The notes under the pieces were generated by a model, which worked only from the letters and a program-made list of their open reading frames with translations, searched no databases and was not told the DNA's origin. 64,000 bases of DNA, taken from Methyloceanibacter superfactus (GTDB taxonomy: Bacteria; Pseudomonadota; Alphaproteobacteria; Rhizobiales; Methyloligellaceae). The position numbers were made by a program, and so were the translations under genes. The stretch's first letter is position 1, and every line of letters starts with the position of its first letter. The stretch spans positions 80,350 to 144,349 of the forward strand of contig NZ_LPWF01000029.1 of the NCBI RefSeq assembly GCF_001723305.1. The letters are read 5' to 3'. Below are positions 39,129 through 47,132 of this stretch, piece by piece.

Positions 39129-39983
39129 ATGGCACGAAGCATCGACACTGTTAGAACCGTCCATGACTTGCGCACGCGCGTCGCCGCTTGGCGCGAGGCC
39201 GGCGAGACGGTCGCGCTCGTGCCGACCATGGGCGCCATCCACGCCGGGCATCTCTCCTTGGTGACGCTCGCCAACAGCCTCGCCGACCGGGTTGTAACCT
39301 CGCTGTTCGTCAATCCGCTGCAATTCGGCCCGCGCGAGGATTTCCACGCCTATCCGCGCGACGAGGCTCGCGATGCGGCGGCACTGTCTGACGCGGGCAG
39401 CGATCTCCTCTACGCGCCGGATGCCGGCGAGATGTATCCGCCGGGCTTCTCCACCAAGGTGAGCGTCAGCGATCTCACGGAGGATTTGTGCGGCGCGTCC
39501 CGGCCCAACCATTTCGATGGCGTCGCCACCGTGGTGACCAAGCTGCTCCTGCAATGCGCCCCGGATAAAGCCATTTTCGGTGAGAAGGACTATCAGCAGC
39601 TTCTGGTTATCAAGCGCTTCGTCCGCGACCTGAATATTCCGGTGGAGATCGTCGGCGGCGCCATCGTCCGCGAGGCGGACGGGCTCGCGCTCTCCTCGCG
39701 CAACGCCTATCTCTCGCCGGCGGAGCGCACGATAGCGCCCGTGCTGCATCAGACCATTTGCCAAGTCGCCGACGATCTTGCCAAAGGGCGCGGCGCCGAC
39801 GATGCGTCCGAGGCAGCCCGCTTCAAGCTCGAGTCGGAAGGCTTCCGTGTGGACTACGTGGCGGTCCGCGACCCCGAGACGCTGAAGCCGCTGCACGGCC
39901 CGGTGACGGCGGCGCGGGTGCTGGCCGCTGTCCATCTCGGCAAGACCCGTCTCATCGACAACGTGCCCGTTCCGGCGCGCTAA
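39129..39983 (+). CDS. panC: pantothenate synthetase
   Basis: 284 residues from the ATG at 39129; a longer upstream frame is shadow of putA. PanC joins pantoate and beta-alanine with ATP. The HIGH-like PTMGAIHAGHLSLV, FVNPLQFGPREDF, FGEKDYQQLLVIKRFV and LSSRNAYLSPAER motifs are all intact. No panB lies adjacent, so this pathway gene is isolated here. Confidence 0.97.
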   Translation: MARSIDTVRTVHDLRTRVAAWREAGETVALVPTMGAIHAGHLSLVTLANSLADRVVTSLFVNPLQFGPREDFHAYPRDEARDAAALSDAGSDLLYAPDAGEMYPPGFSTKVSVSDLTEDLCGASRPNHFDGVATVVTKLLLQCAPDKAIFGEKDYQQLLVIKRFVRDLNIPVEIVGGAIVREADGLALSSRNAYLSPAERTIAPVLHQTICQVADDLAKGRGADDASEAARFKLESEGFRVDYVAVRDPETLKPLHGPVTAARVLAAVHLGKTRLIDNVPVPAR

Positions 39984-39986
39984 CCC

Positions 39987-40430
39987 TCACCCATCGATCA
40001 GCCGAAGCTCGCGCAACGCTTCACGCATGCCGGGCGGCATGTCGCGATCGGCCTGCTCGAGCGTGCGCATGTCGGGCGGCGCGTCGGCCGCCTCCAAATA
40101 GCGCCAGCCCTGAAAGGCACGGCGCGGATGCGGCCGCGTCCCGACAAGCTTGGGATCGAGCACGATGCCGCAACACGCCCGGCCGTCGTCCTTGGTGTCG
40201 GCCCGGAGCGCGACAATACGCTGACGCACGATCACGAAGCCCTTCACGACCCAATAGAGCGAGCCGCCGTCGAGGACGTCCTCGCGCCGCCGGGGTGCTT
40301 GCAAGGTGCGGTGGCAGAGTTCCGGCGTCTTGCCTTCGCGCGACAGCCGCCGCAACCGCTCAGCCTGCCAGTCGCGCAAATCCTGGACCGTCTCGACCCC
40401 GACACAGAGCTTGACGAGATGCACGGTCAT
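39987..40430 (-). CDS. DUF1489 family protein
   Basis: 147 residues of the alphaproteobacterial DUF1489 family: MTVHLVKLCVGVETVQDLRDWQ at the start and FQGWRYLEAADAPPDM near the end. Soluble, no signal. The function is unknown. It follows the universal stress protein gene by one base, so the two are probably translated from one message. It converges on panC with 3 bp between stops. Confidence 0.88.
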   Translation of the reverse strand: MTVHLVKLCVGVETVQDLRDWQAERLRRLSREGKTPELCHRTLQAPRRREDVLDGGSLYWVVKGFVIVRQRIVALRADTKDDGRACCGIVLDPKLVGTRPHPRRAFQGWRYLEAADAPPDMRTLEQADRDMPPGMREALRELRLIDG

Positions 40431-40431
40431 G

Positions 40432-41264
40432 TCAGTGCGCCATGAAGAGCGGGATGTTTGCTTCCTCGAGCATGGTGAGCGTCACTCCGCCCAGGATGAA
40501 CTCGCGCCAGCGGGAATGGTGAAACGCGCCCATGACGATCATGTCCGCCTCGAGCGATTTCGCCTGCGATAACAGCAAGCGCCCGACATCGCCCTCGCCC
40601 GTCGGCACCCGCACCACGTCTACCGACACGCCGTGGCGCTCCAAATGAGACATCATGTAGTCGACCGGCGGTGCGTCCTTCTCGGCGGCGCCATCGGCAA
40701 CCCCGACCAGCACCACCACGCGCTTGGCCGGCTTGAGGAAGGTGAGCGCGTCATTGAGCGCGCGCGGCCTCGGCGCTGCGTCCCAGGCGGCCACGATGGT
40801 GCCATCGAGCGCCACCTCGCTCAGTCCTGCCGGCACGATGATGACGGGGCGCCCCGAGGCGAACAGGCATCGCTCCACAAGCGCATATTGGCCGACGAGA
40901 GGATCGCCGTCGCGCGGCTGTCCAAGAATCGTCACGTCCACCTGGCGCGCGAAATAGGCGAAGTCGTGCGGGAACTCCTCGCTCATGCCTTGCATGAGCC
41001 GTCCCTCGGCGCTGACGCCCGCGGCGGCGGCGCACGCCTGAACCGTTCCAGAGCCGCCTCACCTTGCGCCTTCACGTCCTGCAACACGCCGCTCATGTCG
41101 GCGAAACCGACATCGGCGCCGTAAAGCGGCAGCAGCGCCCTCGGGGCAAAGGCGAGCCCAATGAGATGGGCATCCTGCTCCTTGGCCAGCGCCACGGCGA
41201 ACGCGACGCGCGCCTTGGCCGCCTCCGTGCCGTCCACATAAACAATGATGTCGTTGTAGCTCAT
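40432..41264 (-). CDS. tandem universal stress protein, frameshifted
   Basis: About 277 residues when joined across a missing base near 41030. The N-terminal half (MSYNDIIVYVDGTEAAKARVAFAVALA) and the C-terminal half (VAAWDAAPRPRALNDAL ... DMIVMGAFHHSRWREFILGGVTLTML) form the two-domain UspA layout. The second half has the G-x2-G-x9-G-like nucleotide loop degenerate (MGAFHHSRWREFILGG). Expected cytosolic stress role. Both separate frames have the same direction and join exactly, so this is one gene. Confidence 0.85.
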
Positions 41265-41485
41265 GTCGGTCTCCCGGCGCGATCATAGCCCGCCGTCTTC
41301 CGCACCGGTATGGGCGATGGCGCGTTATGCAGGGCCGAATTGCTACTTCCTGCGCGCGGTCACGGGCCCGCACGAACTGTCACAGAGCTTTGAACAGGCG
41401 TGACGCAAGGGCTCATGGGATGGGGGCTATAGATTCTGCGTGGCCCTGCGCCACGCGAACCCGAACTAATCTCAAGGAGAGGACC

Positions 41486-41740
41486 ATGAAGCTCAATCGC
41501 AAATCCGGCGCGACGATCGCCATGACGGCAGCCGCCATGCTCATTACTGGCACGTTGGCCAGTACCGCCATGGCCGAGACGGTCAAGGGTCAGTGCTTCG
41601 GCGTCAACGGCTGCAAGGGCCAAGGCGCGTGCAAGGGTGCCAGCAACGACTGCAAGGGCCACAATGCATGCAAGGGCAAGGGCTGGCTGTCGATGACCGA
41701 AGAAGACTGCACCAATCAGGGCGGCACCTACAAGAGCTAA
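41486..41740 (+). CDS. bufA: BufA2-type bufferin precursor (periplasmic RiPP metallophore)
   Basis: 84 residues. A signal peptide (about residues 1-31, cleavage after AMA) is followed by a Gly/Lys/Cys-rich core with six Cys, in GQCFGVNGCKGQGACKG, NDCKGHNACKGKG and EEDCTNQ. The pattern CxxxNxCKG is that of BufA2 precursors. In this family the adjacent MNIO enzyme modifies Cys residues and the exported product binds copper. AAGGAGAGG lies upstream of the ATG at 41486, and a small hairpin (GCGTGG/CCACGC, 41438-41456) lies in the leader. First gene of bufA-bufB-bufC. Confidence 0.92.
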   Translation: MKLNRKSGATIAMTAAAMLITGTLASTAMAETVKGQCFGVNGCKGQGACKGASNDCKGHNACKGKGWLSMTEEDCTNQGGTYKS

Positions 41741-41749
41741 GGCTCACGA

Positions 41750-41791
41750 TGCATCGGGGCCGGGCGCTTTTAGGCGGCCGGCCTCGATGCA
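41750..41791 (+). promoter_or_regulatory. intercistronic hairpin between bufA and bufB
   Basis: TGCATCGGGGCCGG (41750-41763) pairs over 14 bp with CCGGCCTCGATGCA (41778-41791), one pair being G-U. The loop contains GCGCTTTTAGGCGG. There is no T-tract after it, so it does not look like a simple terminator. It lies 9 bp after the bufA stop and 46 bp before bufB, a position suited to 3'-end stabilisation of bufA mRNA or partial termination. Confidence 0.75.
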
Positions 41792-41837
41792 AAAACGCCG
41801 TTCTCAAGCTAAGATCCCATGCGAGAAGGAGCGCGCC

Positions 41838-42692
41838 ATGACCGATCATAAGCCCCCTTATCTCGGCTTCGGCTTGGGACTTCGGCCCCAGCATTACGAA
41901 GAGATCCTTGGCGGCAATCCCGCCATCGACTGGTTCGAGGTGATCTCGGAAAATTACATGATTCCCGGCGGCCAGCCGCTGCGCATCCTGGACCAGATCC
42001 GCGAGCGCTATCCGGTCGTGATGCATGGCGTATCCATGTCGATTGCCTCCACCGCCCCCCTCGACACGGAATATCTCGTGGCACTGAAGACCCTCGCCGA
42101 CCGCGTCGAGCCGAAATGGATTTCCGATCATCTCTGCTGGACCGGCGTGCACGGCGTGAATCTGCACGATCTCCTGCCGATTCCCTACACCGAGGAGGCT
42201 CTCGGCCACGTGGTCGATCGCGTGAAGCAGGTGCAGGACGTTCTCGGCCGTCGCCTCACACTGGAGAACGTGTCGAGCTACGTCACCTTCGGCCAATCGG
42301 AGATGAGCGAGTGGGAGTTCGTCAGCGAGGTCGCCAAGCGCGCCGATTGCTGGCTCCTGTTCGACGTCAACAATGTCTATGTGAGCTCCTTCAACCACGG
42401 CTTCTCCACGGATGATTTCCTCCATGGCGTGCCTCGTGACCGTATCGTCCAGTTCCATGTCGCCGGTCATAGCCACGAGGAAAGTCACATCATCGATACC
42501 CACGATCATCCGGTGTGCCCCGAGGTGTGGGATTTCTATCGTGAGGCGGTCGCCCATTTCGGGCCGATCTCGACCATGATCGAGCGCGACGACAACATTC
42601 CGCCGCTCGCCGAGGTGGTCGCCGAGCTCGACATCGCACGTCAGATTGCCCGTGAGGTGCGGGACGGCGCGCAACTCACAGCAGCCGAATGA
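41838..42692 (+). CDS. bufB: MNIO-type bufferin maturase (DUF692)
   Basis: 284 residues from the ATG at 41838 (AGAAGGAG upstream). Multinuclear non-heme iron-dependent oxidase of the DUF692 family, TIM barrel. Putative iron ligands appear in DWFEVISENYM, VVMHGVSMSI, WISDHLCW, LENVSSY, LLFDVNNVYV, FHVAGHS, IDTHDHPV and MIERDDNIP. It is expected to convert bufferin Cys residues to thiooxazole-type heterocycles with the partner BufC. Sits between bufA and bufC; the stop overlaps the bufC start (ATGA). Confidence 0.94.
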   Translation: MTDHKPPYLGFGLGLRPQHYEEILGGNPAIDWFEVISENYMIPGGQPLRILDQIRERYPVVMHGVSMSIASTAPLDTEYLVALKTLADRVEPKWISDHLCWTGVHGVNLHDLLPIPYTEEALGHVVDRVKQVQDVLGRRLTLENVSSYVTFGQSEMSEWEFVSEVAKRADCWLLFDVNNVYVSSFNHGFSTDDFLHGVPRDRIVQFHVAGHSHEESHIIDTHDHPVCPEVWDFYREAVAHFGPISTMIERDDNIPPLAEVVAELDIARQIAREVRDGAQLTAAE

Positions 42693-43528
42693 CCAGCCTC
42701 AAGGAACTTCAGGAGAGCTTCCAGGCCGGCATCCTCGCCGGGGACGACGCCATTCTGGGCGAGGTCAACGACAGCGCCCGCGAAGAGCGCACAATTTTGT
42801 TCGGCGTCTACCGCAACGCCTATGTGCTGCGCCTCGCCGAGATTCTCAGCACCGACTACGAACAGGTTCACGCTTATCTGGGGGACGCTGGGTTCTCCAA
42901 GCTGGCGAAGGACTACATTGCCGCCAACCCGTCCGATCAGCGCAATGCGCGATGGTTCGGGCGTCACCTTCCGGCCTTTGCCCGGAAGACCGCGCCGTTC
43001 GCCGATCATCCTGAAGTGGCCGAGATCGCCGCCCTCGAAAAGGCGCTCTCCGACGCCTTCGACGGCCCCGATGCCGCGCCGCTTGCTCTTGAGGCCCTGG
43101 CGGCTATTCCGGGCGAGGATTGGCCGCGTCTGGTGTTCGAGCCGCACCCCACGGCGATCCGCCTCACGTTTCATACCAACGCCACCGAACAATGGACCGC
43201 GCTCAAGGCCGAGACCGCCCCGCCGCCGCCTGCACGCTTGCCGGAGCCGCAAGCGCTGCTGGTCTGGCGGCAAGACTTCATGGCGCGCTTCCGGCCCTTG
43301 GATGCCGAAGAGGCCATGATGTGGAACGAAGCCGCCAAGGGCGTCGGCTTCGGCGTGCTGTGCGAGATGGTGGCGACCTTCGGCGGCGAGGACGAGGCAG
43401 AGCTTCGCGCTGCGACTTATCTTAGGGGGTGGATCGACTTGGGGCTGCTGGCCGGCTGCCGGCTCGAGGCGGATCGCCCGCCTAGTCTTTCTCCGGCCCC
43501 GGGAACAGCGCATCCGTCCGCCCCGTGA
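42689..43528 (+). CDS. bufC: BufC-type partner protein (DUF2063, HvfC-like)
   Basis: 279 residues. The N-terminal DUF2063 domain (about 6-95) has LQESFQAGILAGDD, YRNAYVLRLAEILSTDYEQVHAYLGD and a HLPAFA segment; the rest is the variable HvfC-like part. These proteins partner MNIO enzymes and are thought to present the precursor peptide. It overlaps bufB by ATGA, indicating tight coupling. Its 3' end overlaps the convergent YdcF gene by 47 bp. No DoxX-type bufD gene follows. Confidence 0.9.
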   Translation: MTSLKELQESFQAGILAGDDAILGEVNDSAREERTILFGVYRNAYVLRLAEILSTDYEQVHAYLGDAGFSKLAKDYIAANPSDQRNARWFGRHLPAFARKTAPFADHPEVAEIAALEKALSDAFDGPDAAPLALEALAAIPGEDWPRLVFEPHPTAIRLTFHTNATEQWTALKAETAPPPPARLPEPQALLVWRQDFMARFRPLDAEEAMMWNEAAKGVGFGVLCEMVATFGGEDEAELRAATYLRGWIDLGLLAGCRLEADRPPSLSPAPGTAHPSAP

Positions 43529-44300
43529 TCCAATAGGCCAAGAGACCGACCCATTCGCGGCTCGTCACGTCCACCCGCCGCAAGCCCTCCGAGACCTTGT
43601 CGAACGGCCGCATGGCATCCTCGGGCCCCCTGGTGCGGTAATCCACCGGCCACGGCTCGACGGTGAAGCCCGCTGCGCGGAACGCGCCCATCGAGCGGGG
43701 CATATGATAGGCGGAGGTGATCAGCAGCCAGCGCTTGGATGGGTCTAGCTCCCCTTTCGCCGCCAGCTCCTTCTTGAGGAACACCGCGTTCTCGTAGGTA
43801 TCGCGTGCATCGGACTCGAGGATGAGCCGGTCGCGGGGCACGCCGAGCTGGGTGAGAAGGGCTGCTGCGCCCTCCGCCTCGCTATCGGCCTTGTAGAGGA
43901 TTCCGGCATCGCCGCCGGAGAAGGCGATTTTGGCGTCCGGGAAGCGGTGGGCGAGGATCGCGCCCTCCAGCAGACGCTCGCCTGCCTCGTTCAGCGTCGG
44001 TGCCTTGCGCGCGCTACCCACCAGCCGGTCCTCCGCGCCGCCGAGGATGATGATGCCGGTGGGCGGCGGCGGCACGTCGAGATCCGCACGTGGGAACCGG
44101 TCCTCAAGTGGCACGATCAGCGCGTTGCCGAGCGGCGATAGGCCGGCGACAAGGAGCAGGATAGCGCCGATGGTGACGAAACGGCGTCCCCAACGGGCCC
44201 AGCCGGTCCAAATGAGAATAGCGCCGTAGCCGATCAGCAGCGCAATCAGCGTCGACGGCTGCAGCACGAACCACACCGCCTTAGCGAGATAAAAGAACAT
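43482..44300 (-). CDS. YdcF family protein (DUF218, SanA/ElyC-like)
   Basis: 272 residues. Two N-terminal hydrophobic segments (WFVLQPSTLIALLIGYGAILIW; FVTIGAILLLVAGLSPLGNALI) anchor a DUF218 domain: TGIIILGGAEDRLVG, ERLLEGAILAHRFPDAKIAFSGGD, DRLILESDARDTYENAVF and LLITSAYHMPRSMGAFRAAGF. Relatives ElyC/SanA act in envelope integrity. Overlaps bufC tail to tail and is 16 bp downstream of mgtE on the same strand. Confidence 0.93.
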   Translation of the reverse strand: MFFYLAKAVWFVLQPSTLIALLIGYGAILIWTGWARWGRRFVTIGAILLLVAGLSPLGNALIVPLEDRFPRADLDVPPPPTGIIILGGAEDRLVGSARKAPTLNEAGERLLEGAILAHRFPDAKIAFSGGDAGILYKADSEAEGAAALLTQLGVPRDRLILESDARDTYENAVFLKKELAAKGELDPSKRWLLITSAYHMPRSMGAFRAAGFTVEPWPVDYRTRGPEDAMRPFDKVSEGLRRVDVTSREWVGLLAYWITGRTDALFPGPEKD

Positions 44301-44316
44301 CGCCCCCCCTACGCCC

Positions 44317-45696
44317 CTACACTAACCATAATGCGGCCAGTCCGAGAAAGGCGAAGAAGCCCACGACATCCGTGACGGTGGTGACGAACACGCCGGACGC
44401 AATCGCCGGATCGAGATCGAGCTCCTCGAGCCCCAGGGGAATGAGGATGCCGGCGAGCGCCGCGGCGAACAGGTTGACCACCATGGCGACCCCGATCACC
44501 AGCCCCAGCGTGTCGCTCCCGAACCAGAAATAGGCAATCGCCGCCATGATAAGGGCGAACAAGATTCCGTTCAGCAGGCCGACCGCGGATTCGCGCATGA
44601 TGATCCTGACGGCGTTGACCGGACCGAGATCCTGTGTCGCCAGCGCTCGCACTGCCACCGTCATGGTCTGCGTCCCGGCATTGCCGCCCATGGAGGCCAC
44701 GATCGGCATGAGCACGGCGAGTGCCACCATCTGCTCGATGGTCGCCTCGAACAGGCTGATCACATAGGACGCCAAAATGGCGGTCACCAGATTGGCGGCG
44801 AGCCAGGTGAACCGGAGCCGTGTCGTCTCCCACACCGTGTCGCTGACGGACTCGCCGGCGACACCACCCATGCGCAGGATGTCCTCCGATGCCTCCTCCT
44901 GAACCACCTCGACCACGTCGTCGGCGGTGATGACCCCCACCAGGCGCTTGTCCTGGTCGACCACCGGGGCTGATGTGAGATTGTAGCGCTCGAACTGGCG
45001 CGCCACTTCCTCCTGATCGGAGTCGACGGGGATGGGGCGGATATCCTCGCGGGTGATGGATTCGATCGTCGTCGGCCGCCGGGACCGCAGCAGGCGGTTC
45101 AGCGCCACCGAGCCGATCAGGTGATAGGCGGGATCGACGACGAAGATCTCATAGAAGCGGTCCGGGAGATCCTGGGCCACGCGCATATAGTCGATGGTCT
45201 GGCCAACAGACCAAAAGGGCGGCACGGCGATGAGATCGGTCTGCATGATGCGGCCGGCGGAGTCTTCCGGGTATTCCAGGCTCCGCTGCAGCGCGATCCG
45301 CTCGAAATAGGGCAGCTTGGCGAGAATGTCGGTCTGATCTTCCTTGTCCAGATCCTCGAGCAGATAAACCGCTTCGTCCGAGTCGAGCTGTTGCAGCGCC
45401 TCGGCCACCTGCTCCGGAGGCATGTCCTCCAGGACCTGGTCGCGCACCGCTTCGTCAAGCTCGGGCAGCGCGGCCGCCTTGAAGTCCTCGCCGAGTGTCG
45501 CGATGAGGCCCGCGCGCTCCTCGGGACGGAGCACCTGGATGAGATCGGCGAGATCGGCTTCGTGCAGGTCGAGGGTGAGCGCCCGCGCCCGCGGCGCGTC
45601 GCCTTCCTCGAGCGCGGTCGAGACGGCGTGGAGGAAGTCGGAGCGAATGTCTCCGTCCTCGTCGCGCAGTTGAACCTCGCTTGCGGCGTCCTGCAT
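44317..45696 (-). CDS. mgtE: MgtE magnesium transporter
   Basis: 459 residues from the ATG at 45696, where the family N-domain begins; a longer frame to 45783 adds non-homologous sequence. The order is an MgtE_N helical domain (LHEADLADLIQVLRPEERAGLI), two CBS domains (~140-265, SAGRIMQTDL... GVITADDVVEVVQEEASED), then five transmembrane helices with MPIVASMGGNAGTQTMTVAVRALA and AAALAGILIPLGLEELDLDPA. MgtE is a Mg2+-gated Mg2+ channel. The tRNA-Leu and tandem hairpins lie upstream. Confidence 0.96.
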   Translation of the reverse strand: MQDAASEVQLRDEDGDIRSDFLHAVSTALEEGDAPRARALTLDLHEADLADLIQVLRPEERAGLIATLGEDFKAAALPELDEAVRDQVLEDMPPEQVAEALQQLDSDEAVYLLEDLDKEDQTDILAKLPYFERIALQRSLEYPEDSAGRIMQTDLIAVPPFWSVGQTIDYMRVAQDLPDRFYEIFVVDPAYHLIGSVALNRLLRSRRPTTIESITREDIRPIPVDSDQEEVARQFERYNLTSAPVVDQDKRLVGVITADDVVEVVQEEASEDILRMGGVAGESVSDTVWETTRLRFTWLAANLVTAILASYVISLFEATIEQMVALAVLMPIVASMGGNAGTQTMTVAVRALATQDLGPVNAVRIIMRESAVGLLNGILFALIMAAIAYFWFGSDTLGLVIGVAMVVNLFAAALAGILIPLGLEELDLDPAIASGVFVTTVTDVVGFFAFLGLAALWLV

Positions 45697-45854
45697 CGCC
45701 CGTCCGATCGCTGGGTTTGTAGGCTTCGAGCTGGAAGAGCACGACTCTGGGCAAGCGGCACCCGCGCTCGTCGACTCGCGCACGCCCGCTTCCGGCCTGT
45801 GATATCAGGCCAGCCGCGTCATGCCTATGCCGGTAAAATAAAGGAGGGAGTTCG

Positions 45855-45905
45855 TCCCCCAAATCGGGGGAGGATCATCCCCGCCGGCCCCCCGAAGGGG
45901 ACCGG
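45855..45905 (-). terminator. tandem hairpins downstream of tRNA-Leu
   Basis: Minus-strand CCGGTCCCC-TTCG-GGGGGCCGG (45884-45905), a 9-bp stem with one G-U and a UUCG tetraloop, is followed by TCCCCC-GATTT-GGGGGA (45855-45871). A T-rich tract, TTTATTTTA, comes about 14 nt later. Lying just past the tRNA, these are plausible terminator or 3'-processing elements, though the spacing to the T tract is loose. Confidence 0.5.
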
Positions 45906-45912
45906 AGAGAGG

Positions 45913-45999
45913 TGGTGCGGTCGAGAAGACTCGAACTTCCACGGGAGTTACCCCACAGCGACCTCAACGCTGCGCGTCTACCAATTCCGCCACGACCGC
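45913..45999 (-). tRNA. tRNA-Leu(GAG)
   Basis: Minus-strand class II tRNA: acceptor GCGGTCG/CGACCGC, D arm GGAATTGGTAGAC, anticodon arm CAGCG-TTGAGGT-CGCTG with anticodon GAG, a long variable arm, T arm with GTTCGAGTC, and encoded CCA at 45913-45915. Reads CUC/CUU codons. Confidence 0.97.
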
Positions 46000-46125
46000 A
46001 AAAAATTCGGAAAAGCTCCGCCTCGGATATGGCGATATGCCACCCCGCAGGCAAGCAATCCTAGGGCCCGCTGCCTTACCAAACCTGTCCCAGAGGTGCA
46101 AGGTTTGCTCTAGGATATATCGCCC

Positions 46126-46776
46126 ATGACGTTTTCGGCCCCCATAGCTTCTTCGACGACCCGGCCTGCCCCTCTGGAATGGATCGCCGCTCCCGCGCCG
46201 GTCTCCTATGAGACGGCGCTCGCCGCCATGGATGCGCGCGCGGCCGCCATCGCCGACGAAGCGGCCTCGGAGTGCGTCTGGCTGCTGGAGCACCCGCCCC
46301 TCTACACCGCCGGCACCAGCGCCAGCGACGACGAACTGCTGGAGCCCGGACGATTGCCCGTGTTTAAGACCGGCCGCGGCGGGCGCTACACCTATCACGG
46401 CCCCGGCCAGCGTATCGCCTATGTCATGGTCGATCTCACCCCCCGAGGCCGCGACGTCAGGGCCTATGTCGCAGGTCTCGAATCCTGGCTGATCGCCACG
46501 CTGGCGCGGCTCGGAGTCGAAGGCGAGCGGCGGTCCGGCGCGGTCGGCATCTTCGTGGACGGCGCGAAGATCGCGTCCATCGGTGTGCGCGTGCGCCGCT
46601 GGGTGACGCTGCATGGGGTCAGCCTGAACGTCGACCCGGAGCTTTCGCATTTCGCCGGCATCGTACCCTGCGGTCTCCAGGACACGCCGGTCACCAGCCT
46701 TGCCGCGCTCGGCGCCGAGACCGACATGGCGCGCGTCGACGAAGCGTTGCGCGCGAGCTTCTTGGAGACCTTCTGA
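46126..46776 (+). CDS. lipB: octanoyltransferase LipB
   Basis: 216 residues. LipB moves octanoate from acyl-carrier protein to lipoyl domains. The active-site blocks are [22 protein letters not shown] (~85-106), a Lys in [19 protein letters not shown], and the catalytic Cys in GIVPCGL. Starts at ATG 46126, 127 bp after the tRNA-Leu end on the opposite strand. lipA is not in view. Confidence 0.96.
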   Translation: MTFSAPIASSTTRPAPLEWIAAPAPVSYETALAAMDARAAAIADEAASECVWLLEHPPLYTAGTSASDDELLEPGRLPVFKTGRGGRYTYHGPGQRIAYVMVDLTPRGRDVRAYVAGLESWLIATLARLGVEGERRSGAVGIFVDGAKIASIGVRVRRWVTLHGVSLNVDPELSHFAGIVPCGLQDTPVTSLAALGAETDMARVDEALRASFLETF

Positions 46777-46781
46777 GGAGG

Positions 46782-47075
46782 CTACCAGTTGTCCGTGGCG
46801 AGCACCTTGAAGCCGGACGGGGCCGAGCCCCCTTCGTCGGCGATCATCACGCGCGTGACCTTGGCGTCTGGCGGACCGTCGGCGCAAGCGCGGAGCATCG
46901 CGTCGACTTTATCGGTGGGGCCTGAGAACACCGCCTCGACGCTGCCGTCCGCGCGGTTGCGCACCCAGCCGTCAAGGCCCAGCGATCGGGCGGTCTGTTC
47001 GGTCCAGGCACGATAATAGACGCCCTGCACCCGACCTTCGATCCTCACCGTCACCGTGCGCTGCGTGTCCGCCAT
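46782..47075 (-). CDS. acyP: acylphosphatase
   Basis: 97 residues, the normal acylphosphatase length. The phosphate loop and catalytic Arg are in [19 protein letters not shown], and the catalytic Asn in [18 protein letters not shown]. Hydrolyses the carboxyl-phosphate bond of acylphosphates. It lies 57 bp downstream of the carboxylase alpha gene on the same strand, a pairing I recall as frequent in alphaproteobacteria. Confidence 0.96.
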   Translation of the reverse strand: MADTQRTVTVRIEGRVQGVYYRAWTEQTARSLGLDGWVRNRADGSVEAVFSGPTDKVDAMLRACADGPPDAKVTRVMIADEGGSAPSGFKVLATDNW

Positions 47076-47132
47076 CGGCCAAGCATGCCCAAACGGAGTA
47101 CGAATTCCAACCGGCGCGATGACGCCCGCGCG

